Shown: positions 7,685 through 16,018 of the stretch, one piece after another
Position numbering within the stretch: the stretch's first letter is position 1
How the letters are laid out: each line of letters begins with the position of its first letter
From: CAYZHV01 sp964478055
GTDB taxonomy: Bacteria > Spirochaetota > Spirochaetia > DSM-27196 > Alkalispirochaetaceae
Reading direction: 5' to 3'
Length of the DNA: 64,000 bases
Assembly: GCA_964478055.1 (NCBI GenBank)
Contig: CAYZHV010000001.1
Location: 26,765-90,764, forward strand
Position numbers and translations under genes: made by a program
Notes under the pieces: generated by a model
The model's input: the letters and a program-made list of their open reading frames with translations, nothing else
The model's database searches: none
What the model was told of the DNA's origin: nothing

Positions 7685-9753
7685 CACGCTGCTCCTTCTC
7701 CGGAGAAGTGTTCCTTGATTCGGCGCCGACGAGCTCGGCGACGGGCCCAGATGACCAAGCCCAGGAGAACCACAAGAACGGGCAAGAGGACCGTGTTCAC
7801 CACCCGGATGACCGCCCGAACCGACGCGGAAGTTGGCGCCAGGCGGGCCACGCCGAGCCCTTTGCTTCGCAACTCAGCAAAGCCGGGAGTTCCGTTTAGG
7901 TAGTCCACGGTGTTGAAGAGAAAGGTGCCGTTGGGGGTCCGGTTTTGCGGATCAAGGAGTTGGGCGGTCGTGGGCGAAGAGCTTCCGAGAACAAAGAGCC
8001 TTCCTTCCCTCACGCTTTCGAGCAGAAAATCCTCCGCCTGCTCCAGGGCAAGGCCGCTCTCCCCCTCCGCTTCCGGCTGGTCGCCGATCGGGTCCATATC
8101 CACCGGCTCCTCGAAGTAACTCCCGAAGGGACCTTCCACTAGGACCGCGAGGTTCTTTTCCCCGGTCTCAGCGCTGTCCGGAGCTCCCTGAATCCAGGGG
8201 CCCAACTCCTCCGGATCACCGACGGTCCAGGCGTTCGGAGAGCTCTGCAGGAGCACGGTTAGCTCCTGCTCCTCACCGACGGGCTCAGTCAGAAGCTCCG
8301 CGGTATTAAAAAGGATTATGTCCTCCAGTTGCCGGGTTATGACGTTATTTCGATTGAGGGAGTCCCCCTGGAGCAAGGGGGCTTGAAAGATCTGCTGTCG
8401 CCGTCCTCCTTGGGTAGCCACAAAGCTATCCTCGTCGAGGACGATCTGATCGCTCACGGTCACGCCATAATGCGTCAGAAGATCCTCGAGACCTGTCTCG
8501 TTTTGAGCCCAGCTGGGGCGAGCGCCTTGGGCAAGCGCCTGTTGAGGCGGTATTTGTTGAATGTAACTGTCCAGTAGCACCATAAGAGAGCCGCCACGGA
8601 GGAGGAACTGGTCGATCCTGTAGAGCGCCTCCTGGCTATACTGCTCGCTGGGACCGTTGATTACGAGCGTATCAACCCCTTCCGGCACGCTCGCCTCCCG
8701 CAGGTCGACCTCCTCGATTCGGTAGCGCGGGTCGAGAAGCTGCTGGAACGGAAGGGCGCCCCGCTGCCTGTCGTCCAGGGCTTTTTCGCCGTGGCCCGTT
8801 GCGTAGGCGATTACCGGGCTCGAAGAGACCAGCCCCCGCAAACCTTCGGTAAGACGTTCCCGCAGACTTTCCTCAGCCTCCAGTCGGTAACCGGCAAAGA
8901 GCGTTGAGAGTATGCGAACCGGTATTCGCTCGAACCTTTCTCCGTAGGAAAGGATCACTTCGAGGACCGCCTCCCGCTGACCACCGCCTTCGGTGTCCCA
9001 GGTGATACGGTTCATTCCGTACCGGTCGACCAGGGTGTCAATCTCACTGACCGTGCGAACCTCTTCGTAGTTGAACTCTAGCTTTCCGAAGTTGGCCTCG
9101 TTGAGTTCATCAAAGATCCCTTGGACTGTTTCCCGGATCCCATCAAAACCCTCGATCTGAAGCTCCCCGAGAGCGGGAGAGGCGTAGAGCGTCATTTCCA
9201 CGGGCTCCACTGCCCCGGCGAGGGTATCAACCTGGGTCACCGCGGACCGGATAGCCATCGTAAGGCGGTACTCCAGCCCAGCCGTATCGGTGAGCTCGTT
9301 GATTCGCTCCACAACGTTGCCATAGAGCACCGCCGCTCCCATGTAGACGCTCTTCGACTGGAACTGATCCGACCGGACCTCTTGAATCTCCACCGGCCGT
9401 ATTCCGTACTGCTGCGCCTCTTGTTTGCCGGCGTCGGTGGTCACGTCTACGACCTCGTAGCTGAAGTGCTCATTCTCAGCCTGGTCGTACTCCCTGAGCA
9501 GATCGAGGAGGTACTGACGGGCGGAGTTGTAGGGAGCCGGAAGATCGGAAGAAAAGAAGACCTTTACTCGTAGGGGATCCTCGAGGATCGCGAGACTCTC
9601 CCGGCTGACCTGGGAGAGGCTATAGGCGTTCGTGGAGGTCATGTCCGCTCGGAAGAAGAAGTTACTGCTCACCAGATTGAGGGCAACCAGCACGAGAACG
9701 CCGAGGACCACGTTGATAGTTGTAACAGTGTGTTTGTTCAGCTTGGGAACCAT
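7684..9753 (-). CDS. GldG-family ABC transporter auxiliary protein (ABC_transp_aux)
   Basis: 689 residues. There is one membrane helix near the N terminus (about 14-32), a large extracytoplasmic domain and a C-terminal helix (about 656-677) followed by a strongly basic tail RRRARRRRIKEHF. The region around DPLRVKVFFSSDLPAPY is characteristic of GldG-like auxiliary proteins, as is the block with TGHGEKALDD near residue 310. The gene starts four bases after the permease stop and ends overlapping the DUF4340 start, so it is in the same operon. In Bacteroidota GldA-F-G is linked to gliding, but homologues occur widely in non-gliding bacteria. A role in export or envelope maintenance is an inference. 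Confidence 0.87.
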   Translation of the reverse strand: MVPKLNKHTVTTINVVLGVLVLVALNLVSSNFFFRADMTSTNAYSLSQVSRESLAILEDPLRVKVFFSSDLPAPYNSARQYLLDLLREYDQAENEHFSYEVVDVTTDAGKQEAQQYGIRPVEIQEVRSDQFQSKSVYMGAAVLYGNVVERINELTDTAGLEYRLTMAIRSAVTQVDTLAGAVEPVEMTLYASPALGELQIEGFDGIRETVQGIFDELNEANFGKLEFNYEEVRTVSEIDTLVDRYGMNRITWDTEGGGQREAVLEVILSYGERFERIPVRILSTLFAGYRLEAEESLRERLTEGLRGLVSSSPVIAYATGHGEKALDDRQRGALPFQQLLDPRYRIEEVDLREASVPEGVDTLVINGPSEQYSQEALYRIDQFLLRGGSLMVLLDSYIQQIPPQQALAQGARPSWAQNETGLEDLLTHYGVTVSDQIVLDEDSFVATQGGRRQQIFQAPLLQGDSLNRNNVITRQLEDIILFNTAELLTEPVGEEQELTVLLQSSPNAWTVGDPEELGPWIQGAPDSAETGEKNLAVLVEGPFGSYFEEPVDMDPIGDQPEAEGESGLALEQAEDFLLESVREGRLFVLGSSSPTTAQLLDPQNRTPNGTFLFNTVDYLNGTPGFAELRSKGLGVARLAPTSASVRAVIRVVNTVLLPVLVVLLGLVIWARRRARRRRIKEHFSGEGAA

Positions 9754-9757
9754 TCGG

Positions 9758-10486
9758 TTACCTCCTGGCGGTCAACGCTCTGTGGGAGAGCATTAGAAAG
9801 AAGACCGTGAGCGAAAGCAAATAGATCACTGATCGGGAATCCACCACACCTCTGGCAAAACCGTTGAAGTGGTAGGTTGAGCTTACGAACTGTACCAACC
9901 CCGCGATGCTTGCGGGCATAAGCACCACAAAGCTCTCGACGAAGGCGAGAGAGAGACTAATCACCAGGGCAACCACAAGGGCGACAATCTCGGACCGGGA
10001 GATGCTGGATGCAAAGACTCCGACCGCGGCATACGCCCCGGCAAGCAGAATCGCCCCTAGATAGCCGCCAACCACCGGTCCCGGGTCGAGACGCCCGACG
10101 GTGCCGACGGTGAAAGCGTAGAAGAGGGTTGGTACCAGCAGAAATATGGAGGTTACCCAGACCGCGAAAAACTTCCCACCAACTATATCGAGGGTTCGAA
10201 GCGGTAGGGTCGCCAGAATCTCGTAGGTCCCTCTCCGGCGCTCTTCGGCGATAAGCCGCATCGAGAGAGCCGGAATCACCACCGCCAGAAGCAGCGGAAG
10301 GGTCGAGAAGAACCGACGCAGCTCCGCCCGATCGTAGAGAAAGAAGACGGAGAAGAAGAGCAACGACGTCGCCACCAGAAAGACCACCGCAACGACGTAG
10401 GCTACGGGTGTTTGAAAGTAGGCGGAAAGCTCTCTCCGAAACAGAGCGTACATGCCTCTGCTACCGAACCGCTTCGGTGATTCCAT
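9758..10486 (-). CDS. ABC-2 type permease (GldF-like)
   Basis: 242 residues with six hydrophobic helices and no soluble domain. The N-terminal segment MYALFRRELSAYFQTPVAYV, with the following helix, is typical of GldF/ABC-2 permeases, as is EERRRGTYEILATLPL, a cytoplasmic loop that contacts the ATPase. The start at 10486 has AGGAGG seven bases upstream and lies 26 bases inside the ATPase gene, indicating coupled translation. It pairs with the ATPase upstream and the GldG-like protein downstream. The transported substrate cannot be deduced. Confidence 0.9.
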   Translation of the reverse strand: MESPKRFGSRGMYALFRRELSAYFQTPVAYVVAVVFLVATSLLFFSVFFLYDRAELRRFFSTLPLLLAVVIPALSMRLIAEERRRGTYEILATLPLRTLDIVGGKFFAVWVTSIFLLVPTLFYAFTVGTVGRLDPGPVVGGYLGAILLAGAYAAVGVFASSISRSEIVALVVALVISLSLAFVESFVVLMPASIAGLVQFVSSTYHFNGFARGVVDSRSVIYLLSLTVFFLMLSHRALTARR

Positions 10487-11414
10487 CCTGTTCCTCCTGA
10501 GTCAGAGATTGAAAGAGCTGCTCCACGGAGGTTCGCTCTCTGGTCAGCTCATAGACCGTAAGATTTTCGGCGACCGCCAGTTTGAAGAGCTCCGGCCGGA
10601 GCTCCTGATTTCCGGGGGCCCGAATCTCGAGACTGGTCAGTCCAGGCTCTCCGGTGACAAGGCGGCAGTCCGCGACGCCGGAGAGGGCGGACACGCGTTT
10701 ACGGATCTCCTCCGGAGCACCCCCAGCCACTGTGAGACGCAGTAGCTGCTGCTCCTCGAGGGAGCCGCCAACGTCTCCCATGGGGCCGTCAAAGCGAATC
10801 CTCCCGCGATGAATAATGATCACCCGATCACAGAGCGCTTCGACTTCCTGCATGATATGAGTCGAGAGAATGACCGTCTTCGTTTTACTGATTTCCTTGA
10901 TAAGCCTGCGAACTTCTATTATCTGGTTCGGGTCTAGGCCATTCGTGGGTTCGTCGAGGATTAGGAGCTCCGGGTCGTTGAGAAGAGTGTGCGCGAGACC
11001 GACCCGCTGCCGGTATCCCTTGGAGAGCTCCCGAATGGGCTTATGCGCCTGCTCGGCGAGACCGCACTGCCGAATCACCGCAGGGACCCGCTCGATCGGG
11101 TCCACCCCGTGAACCCGTGCCTCATAAACCAGGTAGTCGTAGGCAAGCATGTCACCGTAGACCGGTGCGGACTCCGGAAGATAGCCGATAGTCCTCTTTG
11201 CTTCCACCGAGTCCGGATCAAAGGGCTTTCCGTCGATGGTGACGCTTCCCCGAGTGGGCTCGAGATAACCGGTCATTATCCGCATGGTGGTGGTCTTGCC
11301 CGCACCATTCGGTCCCAGGAGCCCAACGATACCGCCCCGCTCGATGGTGAAGGTCGCGTCGTCCAAGGCTCTTACATCGCCGTATTCCTTGGCGACAGAG
11401 TCGAAGTGTACCAT
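10461..11414 (-). CDS. ABC transporter ATP-binding protein (GldA-like)
   Basis: 317 residues with a complete ABC ATPase: Walker A GPNGAGKTT (34-42), signature LSKGYRQRVGLA near 135, Walker B LLILDEPTNGLDP, and the switch histidine in LSTH. About 100 residues follow the ATPase core, as in GldA and other drug/lipid-type ABC-2 exporters. The gene is first of a tight four-gene operon (ATPase, permease, GldG-like, DUF4340). A purine-rich ribosome site (AGAGGA) precedes the ATG. Regulation is not apparent from the upstream 80 bases. Confidence 0.92.
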   Translation of the reverse strand: MVHFDSVAKEYGDVRALDDATFTIERGGIVGLLGPNGAGKTTTMRIMTGYLEPTRGSVTIDGKPFDPDSVEAKRTIGYLPESAPVYGDMLAYDYLVYEARVHGVDPIERVPAVIRQCGLAEQAHKPIRELSKGYRQRVGLAHTLLNDPELLILDEPTNGLDPNQIIEVRRLIKEISKTKTVILSTHIMQEVEALCDRVIIIHRGRIRFDGPMGDVGGSLEEQQLLRLTVAGGAPEEIRKRVSALSGVADCRLVTGEPGLTSLEIRAPGNQELRPELFKLAVAENLTVYELTRERTSVEQLFQSLTQEEQDGITEAVR

Positions 11415-11504
11415 CTCGTTCCTCTTCTCGTATCAGTATGGTATGAGGAAATAGGTACAAAATAACGGGGGTCCGTTTCAAGGACGATTACAGATTTGTA
11501 ATTG

Positions 11505-12491
11505 CTAACGACGATACGGTTCGAAGTCGTTGGAAAGCCGAATAAAAGGCGCCGGATCGATTATCTGCCCTCCGAGGGAGAGTTCGACGTGGACGTGAGT
11601 ACCCGTGGCGATACCTGTCATGCCGACGGTCCCTATTCTTTGCCCCGCCTGGACCCACTGGCCCTCCCGAACATCGATTCTGTTCATGTGGGCGTAGCTG
11701 GTCTCAAAGCCATATTTGTGCTCGATTACAACCTGGTTGCCGTAACCGTAGGGATCGAACTCGGCCCTTGTTACGGTCCCCTCGGCCATGGCGACCACGG
11801 GAGTACCTGTGAAATCCGCAACATCGAACCCTTTGTGAAGGTACCAGCTTCCCGTTATCGGGTGTATCGCGGGACCAAACTCCAGGGTGACGCGACCACG
11901 CCCCGCGACCACCGGCCACCGGTTCGGGATCTCATCCTTGACCCGGTCTATGACGCCGGCCCGCTTCGTCACTCCCGTCAGGAGATCCCGGCTCGCCCGC
12001 AGTCGGTCGACATCGGAGCTCAAGCTCGGTGTTCCCCCGCCACCAAGAGGCCCGATGAGCGTTTCGAGGTCCGAGGCCTCCGCAGCCAGATATCGCCTCA
12101 GATCATCGCCCTCTTCGTGCTCACCAATTTCGAGATCCTCGAGGATGAGAACAACCTCCTCCACGGACTCCGTAAAGCCCTGCAACTCGTCCCGGAGCTC
12201 CTCGAGATCCACCATTGTCGCACTCACCCGCTCCTGGATCTGGGAAGCCTCGGAGTTCTCTCTCAGATGCTCCTGAGCAAGCGCGACGGTCCCGACAGTC
12301 ATGGCAATGAGAAGAAGAGGAAGCGTGTAGATGATAAGAGCCGGTATTCTTAGCTCTCGTCCAGAAGCCGCGCCGTTGGGGAAGATCTTGATCGTTACAC
12401 TTTCCCAAGGTCGGAGGATGCTGTCTGCTCTTCTACGGAATAGACCCACTACGCTTCCTTTGATCGGCGAGTTATGCAGTAAGAATAACAT
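11505..12491 (-). CDS. M23-family metallopeptidase (LytM-type), membrane anchored
   Basis: About 328 residues. A short cytoplasmic N terminus and one membrane helix (around residues 50-70) lead into a coiled-coil region rich in Glu and Leu, then a C-terminal LytM/M23 domain. Zinc-site motifs are H-K-G-F-D-V (H and D ligands) and H-V-H-V-E, with the supporting SYAHM segment between them, so the enzyme looks catalytically complete. Such proteins cleave peptidoglycan cross-links or act with division and export machinery. The frame is open to a TTG at 12539 without a ribosome site; the ATG at 12491 (MLFLLHN) follows AGGGA and is preferred. It is divergent from the acyltransferase-like gene at 12558. 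Confidence 0.87.
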   Translation of the reverse strand: MLFLLHNSPIKGSVVGLFRRRADSILRPWESVTIKIFPNGAASGRELRIPALIIYTLPLLLIAMTVGTVALAQEHLRENSEASQIQERVSATMVDLEELRDELQGFTESVEEVVLILEDLEIGEHEEGDDLRRYLAAEASDLETLIGPLGGGGTPSLSSDVDRLRASRDLLTGVTKRAGVIDRVKDEIPNRWPVVAGRGRVTLEFGPAIHPITGSWYLHKGFDVADFTGTPVVAMAEGTVTRAEFDPYGYGNQVVIEHKYGFETSYAHMNRIDVREGQWVQAGQRIGTVGMTGIATGTHVHVELSLGGQIIDPAPFIRLSNDFEPYRR

Positions 12492-12520
12492 TTTCCCTGA
12501 ATTTTTGCGAGTGCCCCCGG

Positions 12521-12549
12521 TTGAGACGCCCTTGGCCAAGGTCTATAGT
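12521..12549 (+). promoter_or_regulatory. Sigma-70-like promoter, near-leaderless
   Basis: TTGAGA (12521-12526), 17-base spacer, TATAGT (12544-12549). The -10 ends eight bases before the ATG at 12558, so transcription should start at or just before the start codon. The GAGAGG just upstream would be mostly untranscribed. Confidence 0.6.
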
Positions 12550-12557
12550 GAGAGGCT

Positions 12558-14732
12558 ATGGAGCCCCGTTGGTATCGACTGGACAACGCCGCTAAGCTCT
12601 TTCCTGCGGTCGAATCGAGACGGATCACGACCCTTTTTAGAGTCTCCGCAACTCTGGACCGGGAGATCGATCCGGAGCTCCTCCAAGAAGCTTTGGAGAA
12701 AACGATCCCCCGTTTCCCTTACTTTCGTGTGCGTCTGCGGCGCGGTCTTTTCTGGTACTACCTGGACCACAATCCGAAGACTCCCCAGGTACGCCCCGAC
12801 TCGCCCTACCCGTGTCAGCGTCTCCATCGCCGGAAGAACAACGAGTTTCTCTTTCGTGTTCGGTACTATGACCGCAGAGTAGCCTTGGAGTTCTCCCACG
12901 TCCTCTCGGACGGGACCGGTGCTACTGTCTTTCTGCGAACCCTTCTGGCAGTCTACCTGCGGCTGCTTGATGAAGAGATTCCTACCGGTGACGGGGTCCT
13001 AGATATTGAAGAACCCCCGGAACCGGAGGAAGGGGAAGACGCCTACTCTCACTTTCATACTGAAGATCTCCCGGCTCCGCCGAAGGCGACAGCCGCCTAT
13101 CATCCCGCGGGAAGTCTGATTGGCCCGGGTAAGTACTACCTTGTCACCTCGGTCATCCCGGCCTCAGAGGTAGTGGGGATCGCCAAGGAGGCTGGCGTTT
13201 CCGTGACAGAGTACCTCGTGGCGGTTTACCTCTGGGCCCTGGAACGTACGCAGGAGGAGGAACGTCCGCCGAAGCGGTTTCGCCCGGTGCGGGTCTCGGT
13301 GCCCGTAAATCTACGCAAGATACTCGGCGTAAACCCGCTTCGTAACTTCTCGCTCTTCCTAATGCCCGGAGTCGACCCGCGGCTCGGTCAGTACGACCTT
13401 CCGGAGATTCTCCGACAGGTACACCACGCCATGCGACGGGACCTGAACGAAAAGACGATACGGCAGCAGATCAGCCGCAACGTTGGTAGCGAGCGGAACC
13501 CGATCATTCGCGCTCTGCCTTTGGTACTGAAGCGTCTATTTGCCCCGATTATCTACCGCGCCATGGGGGAAAACCTCTACTCCGGCAGCCTTTCCAATCT
13601 AGGGATCATTACAATGCCCGAGGAGATGGCTCGCCATGTCGAGCGTTTCGAGTTCATTCCAGGACCTGGCCCGATCAATAAGACCCGGGCGACGGCGGTA
13701 AGCTTCAAGGGTAATCTCTACCTCACTTTTGGTCGCCTCGTAGAAGCAACCAGTGTTGAGCGCCACTTTTTCCGGAAGCTCCGAGAAGAGGGCATTCCGG
13801 TACACCTGGAGAGCAACGACGAGTCTCCCCTTCTAGGTACCAATCGGGAACCGAATCGATGTCCCGAATGTGACCTCACCCTGAGGCCAACCCTTACCCG
13901 ATGTCCCGTCTGCGGTGCGAGGCCGGAACTTCCTCAGGGACGCGAACCGCTTCATCCTCTCTACCCTCAGGAAATCCCTGTGGAACGAGATACCTCACCG
14001 CAGACCGATAGACGTCTCTCGGTTACGGCAGTCATTTTGGCCACGGCTATGGTTGTTCTACCTGCCGTGATCTCTGCGTTAGTGGACATTAGGCTGAACG
14101 AGCAGATAACCTGGTCCTTCTTTCCGATCGCGGCACTGACCCTGCTCTGGGTCTTCATTGTCCCGCCCCTTCTCATTCGCAAACACCGTTTCGCCAAGCT
14201 TCTCGCTATCGATGTTCTTGCAGTAGGGCTCTTTCTCGCCCTCCTCGACCGGTATACCGGGGGACAGGGATGGGCTTGGTACTCCGTGGGCGGTGTTGTG
14301 CTCTTCTGGATTTACGGAGGCCTACCGACGATCATGCCGAGACTCCACCGTCTCGAAAAGACGGTTGCGATCGACCTGGTGGCCACCGCACTTTATCTCG
14401 CCGTGCTGGACTGGGTCACCCCTGGGGGACCATGGTTCGAGGAGCTAGGCCTACCGATTGTCCTATCCCTGGGGGTCGCCTTCTACGGCGCCCTGCTCCC
14501 GAACACTCGGGGACTCGTGGGTGGAGCGGATCGGGGGGCAGTGGTGCTCTACGGTATCGGTCTCGCGGCTCTGGGTATTGACCTCTCGATCCGCAGCTAC
14601 CAAGGGCTCGATGGCTTCAGCCTATGGTCGGTCATCGTGCTGATTGTGGTTGTGGTGATCGGTGCGGCGTGCCACGCCGTTGAGCACAACCGCACGCTCA
14701 ACGCCTTCTTTCGCAAGCGGCTCCATATGTAG
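12558..14732 (+). CDS. Condensation/alcohol-acyltransferase-like protein fused to zinc ribbon and membrane domain
   Basis: 724 residues in three parts. Residues 1-425 resemble the chloramphenicol-acetyltransferase/condensation superfamily, with the active-site motif H114-V-L-S-D118-G and the later structural block PVRVSVPVNLRKILG. Residues 435-452 hold a rubredoxin-like zinc ribbon: C435-x2-C438 and C449-x2-C452. From about 480 to the end there are about eight hydrophobic helices, like the DUF6320 membrane region. Proteins of the first type transfer acyl groups to alcohols or amines. The membrane part suggests a lipid or exported substrate, but neither donor nor acceptor is known. The gene is monocistronic, with its own promoter. 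Confidence 0.75.
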   Translation: MEPRWYRLDNAAKLFPAVESRRITTLFRVSATLDREIDPELLQEALEKTIPRFPYFRVRLRRGLFWYYLDHNPKTPQVRPDSPYPCQRLHRRKNNEFLFRVRYYDRRVALEFSHVLSDGTGATVFLRTLLAVYLRLLDEEIPTGDGVLDIEEPPEPEEGEDAYSHFHTEDLPAPPKATAAYHPAGSLIGPGKYYLVTSVIPASEVVGIAKEAGVSVTEYLVAVYLWALERTQEEERPPKRFRPVRVSVPVNLRKILGVNPLRNFSLFLMPGVDPRLGQYDLPEILRQVHHAMRRDLNEKTIRQQISRNVGSERNPIIRALPLVLKRLFAPIIYRAMGENLYSGSLSNLGIITMPEEMARHVERFEFIPGPGPINKTRATAVSFKGNLYLTFGRLVEATSVERHFFRKLREEGIPVHLESNDESPLLGTNREPNRCPECDLTLRPTLTRCPVCGARPELPQGREPLHPLYPQEIPVERDTSPQTDRRLSVTAVILATAMVVLPAVISALVDIRLNEQITWSFFPIAALTLLWVFIVPPLLIRKHRFAKLLAIDVLAVGLFLALLDRYTGGQGWAWYSVGGVVLFWIYGGLPTIMPRLHRLEKTVAIDLVATALYLAVLDWVTPGGPWFEELGLPIVLSLGVAFYGALLPNTRGLVGGADRGAVVLYGIGLAALGIDLSIRSYQGLDGFSLWSVIVLIVVVVIGAACHAVEHNRTLNAFFRKRLHM

Positions 14733-14765
14733 GCCCCACCCGGGGCTGGATTTCGGGGCCGCAGA

Positions 14766-16007
14766 TCAAATGAGCGGCACCTCCACCTCTTGACCCTTCC
14801 GGGCCGCGGAGAGATACGCCGCATAGACCACGGCGATCGTATCCGCCCCGAGCTGAGTATCCGCCTCCGGCGGAGCACCATTCGCGGCGGCGCGGTAGAA
14901 CGCCTCCATCTCACGGTGATAGCCGGTAAACCAGTCCTCGTCGGGGGAGGTAAAGGCCCAGCCCTCTTTTGTACCGATCTTCTCCACTACATAGATGTCA
15001 TCGAACTGGGAGCCTTTCGGGTTGTAGGTCTGCATCGACGTGTTGGGGTTGATGTTGCAGACGGCCCTGTGGTTGTTGGCGTTGACCTCGAGCCAGTTGT
15101 GCACGCCCCCGAGGATGAGCTCGCTTGCAAAGATATCCGCGAACGTTCCGTCCTGAAAGCTAACGTGCACCGCTCCGAAGTCCTCGATGTCCGTGTAGCT
15201 GGTGCGCAGATACCCGGCGTCCTGAAACCTGGAGTCCCGAGTAATGGCGTGAGTTCGCGCCGATACCGTTGCGGGGCGGATCGGCGCTCCGTTGCGGGCG
15301 CGGCCTTCTACCTTTTTCAGGTAGAGAGCTGCCGTAAGAGGGTGCACGGACTTCCCCATGATCGAGCCCCCACCGGAGAACTTCCAGATGCCGTAGAACT
15401 TGGAGTGGGAGCCGTGATGCGCCTCCTCGCCATGGATCCAGAGAATCTGTCCTCCAGTCTTTTCCAGGATTTCCCGCTCTTTTTGAATCGCCGGAGCGTA
15501 GACCCAGTTCTCCGCATAGAATACCTGTGGCTTGAGCCAGGGGCCAGGAACGCCGGAACCACCTTTCTCCGCCACCGCGAGCGCTCGCTTCTGCGCCGCC
15601 ACCTCCGCGTCCCGGATGGCACGAACGCTCTTCATCGCCTCCTCGAGCCCCTTCTCGCGATCGAAGGTGTCACCGTCAAAGGAGTCCGAGCCGTCACCGA
15701 AGTACCCGGTAAAGGGTTTTTCGATTATGACGCTCTTTCCCGCCTCCAGACACGCTACCGCCGCCTCCTCGTGAGCGCTCGGCGGGACGCAGGCGTGGAT
15801 AACGTCGGCCTCTTTAATAAGCTCATCCATGGAGGAGAACGATTCGATCTCCCGCTCCTTGGCAAAGCGCTCCCGGTTCTCTTTGGTGGGCGAGTATACG
15901 CCGAGGAGATCGACCTCGACGCTGTAAACTCGCTCGAGAGCCTCCACATGAAATGAGGCGGCAAACCCGGAACCGAGGAGACCCGCTTTCAGTTGATTCT
16001 TGCTCAT
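14766..16007 (-). CDS. Gfo/Idh/MocA-family NAD(P)-dependent oxidoreductase
   Basis: About 413 residues. The N terminus has the Rossmann motif GLLGSGFAASFH, and the conserved lysine motif is EKPF (SVIIEKPFTG), marking the family that oxidises sugars, inositols and sugar acids. A C-terminal alpha/beta dimerisation domain follows, with a GGGSIMGKSVHPL segment whose histidine is a typical catalytic residue. The ATG at 16007 (MSKNQLK) has AAGGAG upstream; the open frame extends further but would run into tctA. It is the last gene after tctC-tctB-tctA and probably acts on the transported acid or its epimerised product. Confidence 0.88.
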   Translation of the reverse strand: MSKNQLKAGLLGSGFAASFHVEALERVYSVEVDLLGVYSPTKENRERFAKEREIESFSSMDELIKEADVIHACVPPSAHEEAAVACLEAGKSVIIEKPFTGYFGDGSDSFDGDTFDREKGLEEAMKSVRAIRDAEVAAQKRALAVAEKGGSGVPGPWLKPQVFYAENWVYAPAIQKEREILEKTGGQILWIHGEEAHHGSHSKFYGIWKFSGGGSIMGKSVHPLTAALYLKKVEGRARNGAPIRPATVSARTHAITRDSRFQDAGYLRTSYTDIEDFGAVHVSFQDGTFADIFASELILGGVHNWLEVNANNHRAVCNINPNTSMQTYNPKGSQFDDIYVVEKIGTKEGWAFTSPDEDWFTGYHREMEAFYRAAANGAPPEADTQLGADTIAVVYAAYLSAARKGQEVEVPLI

Positions 16008-16018
16008 CTTCCTTCTCC

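Noticed and set aside
14790..15956. 388-codon plus-strand open frame
   Set aside because: Antisense shadow of the Gfo/Idh oxidoreductase, which has all family motifs and a ribosome site.
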